From Gemmatimonas phototrophica (lineage in GTDB: Bacteria; Gemmatimonadota; Gemmatimonadetes; Gemmatimonadales; Gemmatimonadaceae), in NCBI GenBank assembly GCA_945870175.1, contig CAMBRJ010000063.1, positions 1-10,096 on the forward strand: a DNA stretch of 10,096 bases, read 5' to 3'. The position numbers and the translations under genes are program-made. The notes under the pieces were generated by a model. That model did no database searches, had not been told where the DNA came from, and saw only the letters and a program-made list of their open reading frames with translations. Positions 6,263 to 10,096 of the stretch are shown one piece after another. The stretch's first letter is position 1. Each line of letters starts with the position of its first letter.

Positions 6263-8415
6263 CCCACGACTCGAATGCCGGTGCGTCGGCGATGGATCGA
6301 CGCCAGTTCATTAAGATCAGTGTGCTGGCCGGCGGTGGGTTGTTGGTCGCGAGCGGGTTCGACACGACAGCGCATCTCGCCGTCGCCCAAGCGGCGCCAA
6401 CGACCGGGCTCGCGCCCGTCGCCGACTTTGCTCCGAACGTCTTTGTCAGTATCGCACCGAACGGAGTCGTCACCCTCATCGCGCCCAATTCGGAAATGGG
6501 TCAAGGCATCAAAACGTCGCTGCCCATGATCATCGCCGAAGAACTCGATGTGAAGTGGGAGCAGGTCACTGTCGTGCAGGGTGACCTGAATCCGGCGTAC
6601 GGTCGGCAATTCAGCGTCGGAAGCGGATCGACGGTGGCGAACTACACCGCGATGCGCCGCGCCGGCGCGGCCGCGCGGGCCGTACTGGTTGAGGCCGCGG
6701 CGCTGGAATGGAACGTGAAGGCGAGCGAATGCACCACCGCAAACGGTGTCGTGTCGCACGCGGCATCGAACCGCACGGCCACGTATGGCGCACTCGCGTC
6801 CAAGGCCGCGCTGCTGCCAGCCCCCGTCAACGTGACGCTCAAAGATCCGAGCACCTTCACACTGCTCGGCACCCGCATCGCGGGCGTTGACAATCGCCAC
6901 ATCGTGAAGGGTGCGCCGCTGTTTGGCCTTGATGTCACGCTGCCGGGCATGCTCTACGCGACGTACACCAAGTGTCCCGTGTTCGGTGGTGAAGTAGGCT
7001 CTGCGAACTTGGATGACGTGAAGGCCAAGCCCGGCGTGCGCGATGCGTTCGTGCTGAATGGCATCGCGGGCCTGCCATCGGGGGTGGCGGTGGTGGCCGA
7101 TTCCACGTGGAATGCGTTCAGCGCCACGAAGGCGTTGAAGGTGCAGTGGAATGAAGGGCCGCAGGTTGCCCAGAACAGCAGTGAGATGGCCCAGCAAGCC
7201 GTTGCGCTGGCGAAGGCCAACGCACCAGCATCGCTGCCGTCTGGCGCACGGGCCGTCGAGGCGGTGTATCACTACCCGTTTCTCGCCCATGCCACGCTCG
7301 AGCCGCAGAATTGTACCGCGTGGTTGAAAGACGGCGTGATGGAGATGTGGACGCCCACGCAAATTCCGTCATCGGGACAGGGGCTGGTGATGAAGGGGCT
7401 GGGGCTCGCGGCGAAGGATGTGAAAGTGCACATCACGCGATTGGGTGGCGGATTTGGCCGGCGCGGCAGTAACGAGTTCTCCATTGAAGCGGCGGCCATT
7501 GCCCAAAAGTTTGCGGGGACTCCCATCAAACTCACGTGGACGCGCGAACAGGATTTCGCGCACGACAACTATCGCTCGAACGGGTGGCACTTCTTCTCGG
7601 CCGGGCTCGATAGCAACGGGGCCGTGGTCGCGCTGCACGACGCGTATATCAAAATGCTAGGCGGACCGGGCGACATGGCTGCCACCGGTTTCCCGTTCAA
7701 TGCGATTCCAGGATCGCAGGTGCGCTCCGGCAAACTGCGCGGGGGCATTCCCACCGGGTTTTGGCGTGCGCCGGGCGATAACGGCAACGTGTGGGCGACG
7801 CAGAGTTTCATGGACGAACTCGCGCACGCCGCCGGGAAGGAACCGCTGGCGTTTACGCTCGACATGCTGGCCACGGTCCCCGCATCACCGCGGTTTGACG
7901 CGAACAAGATGATGGCCGTGCTGAAGCTCGCCACCGACAAGGCGAACTGGGGACAACAGCGTCCGCGCGGCGAAGGGCAGGGCTTCGCCATCTGTTTCGC
8001 GAACAACGCGTATGTCGCGATCGTTGCCGATGTCGCGGTGAGTAAGGCAGGCGAGCTCAAAATCATGAAGCTCACCGCTGCCGTTGATGCGGGCACCATC
8101 GTGAACTTGAGCGGCGCCGAGGCGCAGGTGCAGGGCTCGATGCTGGATGGCATCAGCGCCGCCTGGTTCCAGAAAGTCACGATCGAGCGCGGCGCGGCGG
8201 CGCAGACGAACTTCAACAAGTATCCGATGCTGCGCATGAACCATGCGCCGCCGGTCGTCGCGGTGCATTTCATTCCGTCGTCGGCACCACCAACAGGACT
8301 GGGTGAACCGGCCCTTCCGCCGGCCGCGCCCGCCGTGTGCAATGCGATCTTTGCGGCGACGGGGAAGCGCATTCGCACGTTGCCGATCGCCGACGACACG
8401 CTCAAGTGGACGTAG
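6259..8415 (+). CDS. Molybdopterin-binding large subunit, IorB-type, Tat-exported
   Basis: This 718-residue catalytic subunit of a xanthine oxidase-family enzyme belongs to the two-subunit IorAB/periplasmic aldehyde dehydrogenase branch, which normally carries a molybdopterin cytosine dinucleotide. The start ATG 6259 overlaps the small-subunit stop. Residues 13-45 are a Tat signal: DRRQFIK at 13-19, then a hydrophobic stretch and an AxA-like end near AVAQAA. Visible family motifs are EMGQGIKTSLPMIIAEELD (79-97), GGGFGRR (396-402) at the cofactor, a pattern ending RAPGDNGN (503-510) and GLGEPALPPAAPAV (680-693), whose E683 is the expected active-site glutamate. The reaction would be hydroxylation of an aldehyde or N-heteroaromatic carbon with water as oxygen source. 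No cytochrome c electron acceptor, XdhC-like chaperone or cofactor nucleotidyltransferase gene lies in the window, so those are presumably elsewhere. Confidence 0.93.
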   Translation: MTHDSNAGASAMDRRQFIKISVLAGGGLLVASGFDTTAHLAVAQAAPTTGLAPVADFAPNVFVSIAPNGVVTLIAPNSEMGQGIKTSLPMIIAEELDVKWEQVTVVQGDLNPAYGRQFSVGSGSTVANYTAMRRAGAAARAVLVEAAALEWNVKASECTTANGVVSHAASNRTATYGALASKAALLPAPVNVTLKDPSTFTLLGTRIAGVDNRHIVKGAPLFGLDVTLPGMLYATYTKCPVFGGEVGSANLDDVKAKPGVRDAFVLNGIAGLPSGVAVVADSTWNAFSATKALKVQWNEGPQVAQNSSEMAQQAVALAKANAPASLPSGARAVEAVYHYPFLAHATLEPQNCTAWLKDGVMEMWTPTQIPSSGQGLVMKGLGLAAKDVKVHITRLGGGFGRRGSNEFSIEAAAIAQKFAGTPIKLTWTREQDFAHDNYRSNGWHFFSAGLDSNGAVVALHDAYIKMLGGPGDMAATGFPFNAIPGSQVRSGKLRGGIPTGFWRAPGDNGNVWATQSFMDELAHAAGKEPLAFTLDMLATVPASPRFDANKMMAVLKLATDKANWGQQRPRGEGQGFAICFANNAYVAIVADVAVSKAGELKIMKLTAAVDAGTIVNLSGAEAQVQGSMLDGISAAWFQKVTIERGAAAQTNFNKYPMLRMNHAPPVVAVHFIPSSAPPTGLGEPALPPAAPAVCNAIFAATGKRIRTLPIADDTLKWT

Positions 8416-8450
8416 CGGGCCGAGCGCCGGTCGTTTTCAAGCGGTTCGGG

Positions 8451-8485
8451 GTGGACTAGCTCCACGCGGCGGGAGATACGCCGCG
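8451..8485. terminator. Two adjoining hairpins after the hydroxylase operon, possible terminator
   Basis: GTGGA (8451-8455) pairs with TCCAC (8461-8465) across a 5-nt loop. Immediately after it, CGCGGCG (8465-8471) pairs perfectly with CGCCGCG (8479-8485) across a 7-nt loop; the two stems share base 8465. They start 36 nt after the large-subunit stop. No T-run follows, so intrinsic termination is doubtful, and pausing or RNA 3'-end protection is as likely. A weaker pairing (CCGA/TCGG with internal loop) lies at 8420-8449. Confidence 0.4.
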
Positions 8486-8574
8486 CGCGACAATCCGGTC
8501 ACAGTCTGTCACAGCTGTGCACGGATGCTTGGCGACTGCATCACGACGGGTGATGATGCGGGAACCCAAGCGAT

Positions 8575-8578
8575 GGAG
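8575..8578 (+). promoter_or_regulatory. Candidate ribosome-binding site of the PHP-domain gene
   Basis: GGAG lies 4 nt before ATG 8583. It is the only Shine-Dalgarno-like sequence near the possible starts (GTG 8517, ATG 8553, ATG 8583, ATG 8601). The spacing is a little short, so the start choice remains open. Confidence 0.35.
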
Positions 8579-8582
8579 ATCG

Positions 8583-9809
8583 ATGCGCCGTGCGCGTGCG
8601 ATGACTTCCATGCTGGCCACATTCGGCTGGCTGTGTGCGGCCCACGCGATGACGGGGCTGCTCGCGCTGCTCCTCCTCGTGTCTTTGCTCTACGCTACGG
8701 CCCCGCTGTACCTGTTCGCGGAGTCGCGTCCGTTTGCCGGAGCACGCTGGTACAATCCCTACGGCGAACTTACGGCGCCGGGGCGCTGGCAGAAGGCGAG
8801 CTTTCATGCGCATTCCATGGCGTGGGGCGGTGCCACCAACGGCCGTCAGTCCGCCGAACAGGTGGCGAGTGCGTACCAGTCGATGCACTACGACATCGTG
8901 GGGCTGTCCAACTACCACTCGATGTCGGCGGCGGCACGTACCAGCACGTTCCCGGTGTACGAGCAGGGCTGGAACGTGCAGAAGGCGCATCGCCTGGCCA
9001 TCGGTGGTGATGCGATCGTCTGGCGCGACTATCCGCTCGGCCAGACCGTGCACCAGAAGCAGGACATCATCAACCGGATCGCGCTTACGGGCGCCGTCGT
9101 GGTGCTCGCCCATCCGGCGCTGCGCGGCGGACACTCCACCGCCGATCTCCGCCAACTCTCGGGCTACGACGCGCTGGAAGTGCTCAATCATTTCGTGCCG
9201 CCCGCCACGACGCAGTGGGATGCCGCCCTCTCGTCCGGTCGGGCGGTGTGGGCGATGGCGAACGACGACTCGCACGATGTTCGCCGCGCCGGTGAGACGG
9301 GGGTCAGTTGGACGCTGCTCCATGCGCCCTCAAGCCGCCCCGACGACGTGCGCGCGGCGATTCGCGCCGGTCGCCTCATCGGGGTGCGCGGCGCTGGTGG
9401 ACAGGCGCAGCTCGCGTTTGTGTCGCAGCGCATGGTCGGTGACACGCTCGAAGTGCGCGTGCGCGGGCCGGTGGGTGGCGTGGCGTTCACCGCGCAGGAT
9501 GGCCTGCCGCGCACCGCGGTGGTCACCGTCGCGCACGGCGTCACCACGGCGCGTGCGGTGGCGCGACCGACCGATGGCTACGTGCGTGCGACGGTGAGCG
9601 GCACGGGTGCTGCCGACCGGGAACTGTTGCTCCTCAACCCCGTGATCCGATGGGACGGCCAGCTTCTGGGTGCCGGACCGGCCACGGTGAATGGCCCGCG
9701 CACGGCGGCACTGCGATGGTTCGCCTGCTGTGTGTACGCGGCGGCGTTCACCTCGATGCATGCCAGACGGCGGCGTCGGGTGCCGAGCGCGCGACCGGTG
9801 CAGGTATGA
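8583..9809 (+). CDS. Membrane-anchored PHP-domain metal-dependent hydrolase
   Basis: The protein has 408 residues from ATG 8583; the frame is open from GTG 8517. A basic N-terminus (MRRARA) precedes a hydrophobic segment at about 16-45, so the PHP domain (about 70-235) probably lies in the periplasm. A weaker hydrophobic stretch (about 378-392) is followed by an RRRRR cluster and could be a second anchor with its end in the cytoplasm. PHP motifs in order are F-H75-A-H77-S, YDIVGLSN110-Y-H112, VVVLAH177-P, DALE199-VLNH and NDD229-S-H231-D. PHP enzymes are typically trinuclear-metal phosphoesterases. Two positions depart from the usual pattern: SNYH replaces the common TDH, and GGDAIVW (141-147) stands where a metal-binding Glu is often seen. 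The C-terminal 130 residues look beta-rich and are unassigned. The stop overlaps the next start by 4 nt, so it is coupled to the glycosyltransferase. The family call is good; the activity is unknown. Confidence 0.8.
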   Translation: MRRARAMTSMLATFGWLCAAHAMTGLLALLLLVSLLYATAPLYLFAESRPFAGARWYNPYGELTAPGRWQKASFHAHSMAWGGATNGRQSAEQVASAYQSMHYDIVGLSNYHSMSAAARTSTFPVYEQGWNVQKAHRLAIGGDAIVWRDYPLGQTVHQKQDIINRIALTGAVVVLAHPALRGGHSTADLRQLSGYDALEVLNHFVPPATTQWDAALSSGRAVWAMANDDSHDVRRAGETGVSWTLLHAPSSRPDDVRAAIRAGRLIGVRGAGGQAQLAFVSQRMVGDTLEVRVRGPVGGVAFTAQDGLPRTAVVTVAHGVTTARAVARPTDGYVRATVSGTGAADRELLLLNPVIRWDGQLLGAGPATVNGPRTAALRWFACCVYAAAFTSMHARRRRRVPSARPVQV

Positions 9810-10096
9810 GCGAGGCCACCCCGGCGCGCGCCGACGCGTCGTGGGTGGCGGGTTTGTGGCTGGTCATCGCGCTGTCGACGATGGTCCGGCTGGTGGTGGC
9901 CGGTACCACGGGGCTAGGCATCGACGAGTCGTATGCGGTGACGGTGGCGCGGCCTATGTCGTGGAGCTACTTCGATCATCCGCCGCTGCATTTCTGGATG
10001 GCCGGCGCCATGACGTGGCTGAGCGGCGACACCCAGGCCCTGGTGGTGCGCCTGCCGTTCGTGCTCGCCTTCAGCGCGACGTTGTGGGCGGTGGGT
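9806..10096 (+). CDS. ArnT/PMT-type family 39 glycosyltransferase, N-terminal part
   Basis: This is a 3'-truncated reading frame of 97 codons that is open to the window edge. Full members are commonly 450-600 residues. ATG 9806 overlaps the PHP stop (ATGA). The N-terminus has a first membrane segment (about 13-33). The GIDESYAVTVAR loop then supplies the D40-E41 pair typical of GT39/GT83 (PMT, ArnT) catalytic loops. W-SYFDHPPLHFWMAG follows with the family's Y-x-DHPP pattern (55-60), then a second membrane segment from about 80. Such enzymes move a sugar from a polyprenyl-phosphate donor to lipid A, protein or another acceptor on the outer face of the inner membrane. Donor and acceptor cannot be told from this fragment. 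Coupling to the PHP gene suggests a joint envelope task. Confidence 0.85.
   Translation, partial: MSEATPARADASWVAGLWLVIALSTMVRLVVAGTTGLGIDESYAVTVARPMSWSYFDHPPLHFWMAGAMTWLSGDTQALVVRLPFVLAFSATLWAVG

Noticed and set aside
6181..7362. A 393-codon open frame on the - strand opposite the molybdopterin subunit
   Set aside because: It lies fully within the well-supported + strand pair, has no domain-like pattern and shows shadow-frame composition.

Overview
The window is GC-rich bacterial DNA with tightly packed genes that are mostly on the + strand. It suggests a Gemmatimonadota (Gemmatimonas-like) chromosome. Support for this is indirect: a large secreted sortilin/VPS10-type BNR-repeat protein, an exported YtcJ-type amidohydrolase, an IorAB-type molybdenum hydroxylase with a Tat signal, and short heptamer/octamer tandem arrays between genes. 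No 16S or other phylogenetic marker is present, so the assignment is an inference. No tRNA, rRNA, CRISPR, IS element or phage gene was seen.

Layout. Positions 1-65 hold the remains of an intergenic spacer with a short octamer array. A small LsrG/YgiN-like ABM-domain gene follows on the - strand (66-362). It is divergent from an exported YtcJ-like amidohydrolase (444-2156), and the 81-nt gap between them carries a perfect 8-bp inverted repeat beside the amidohydrolase ribosome-binding site. Next comes a 177-nt spacer containing two back-to-back heptamer arrays, then a ~1080-residue secreted BNR-repeat/sortilin-like protein (2334-5576). A 194-nt spacer opens with a large nested inverted repeat. 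It is followed by an overlapping two-gene operon for a two-subunit molybdenum hydroxylase: a [2Fe-2S] subunit (5771-6262) and a molybdopterin-binding subunit (6259-8415). After a spacer with two adjoining hairpins comes a membrane-anchored PHP-domain protein (8583-9809). It overlaps by 4 nt (ATGA) the start of an ArnT/PMT-type family 39 glycosyltransferase that runs off the window (9806-10096).

How the genes may work together. Most products are predicted to act outside the cytoplasm: amidohydrolase, BNR protein, Tat-exported hydroxylase, PHP protein and polytopic glycosyltransferase. This is consistent with envelope-side catabolism and envelope glycan work. The two clear translational couplings are the hydroxylase subunits (6259-6262 overlap) and the PHP/glycosyltransferase pair (9806-9809 overlap). 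The most novel-looking protein context is the PHP/glycosyltransferase pair, where a likely periplasmic PHP enzyme with altered metal-site motifs is coupled to a lipid-linked sugar transferase. The most unusual non-coding signals are the intergenic arrays and the 80-nt nested inverted repeat after the BNR gene. No clear new defence or mobile system is visible.
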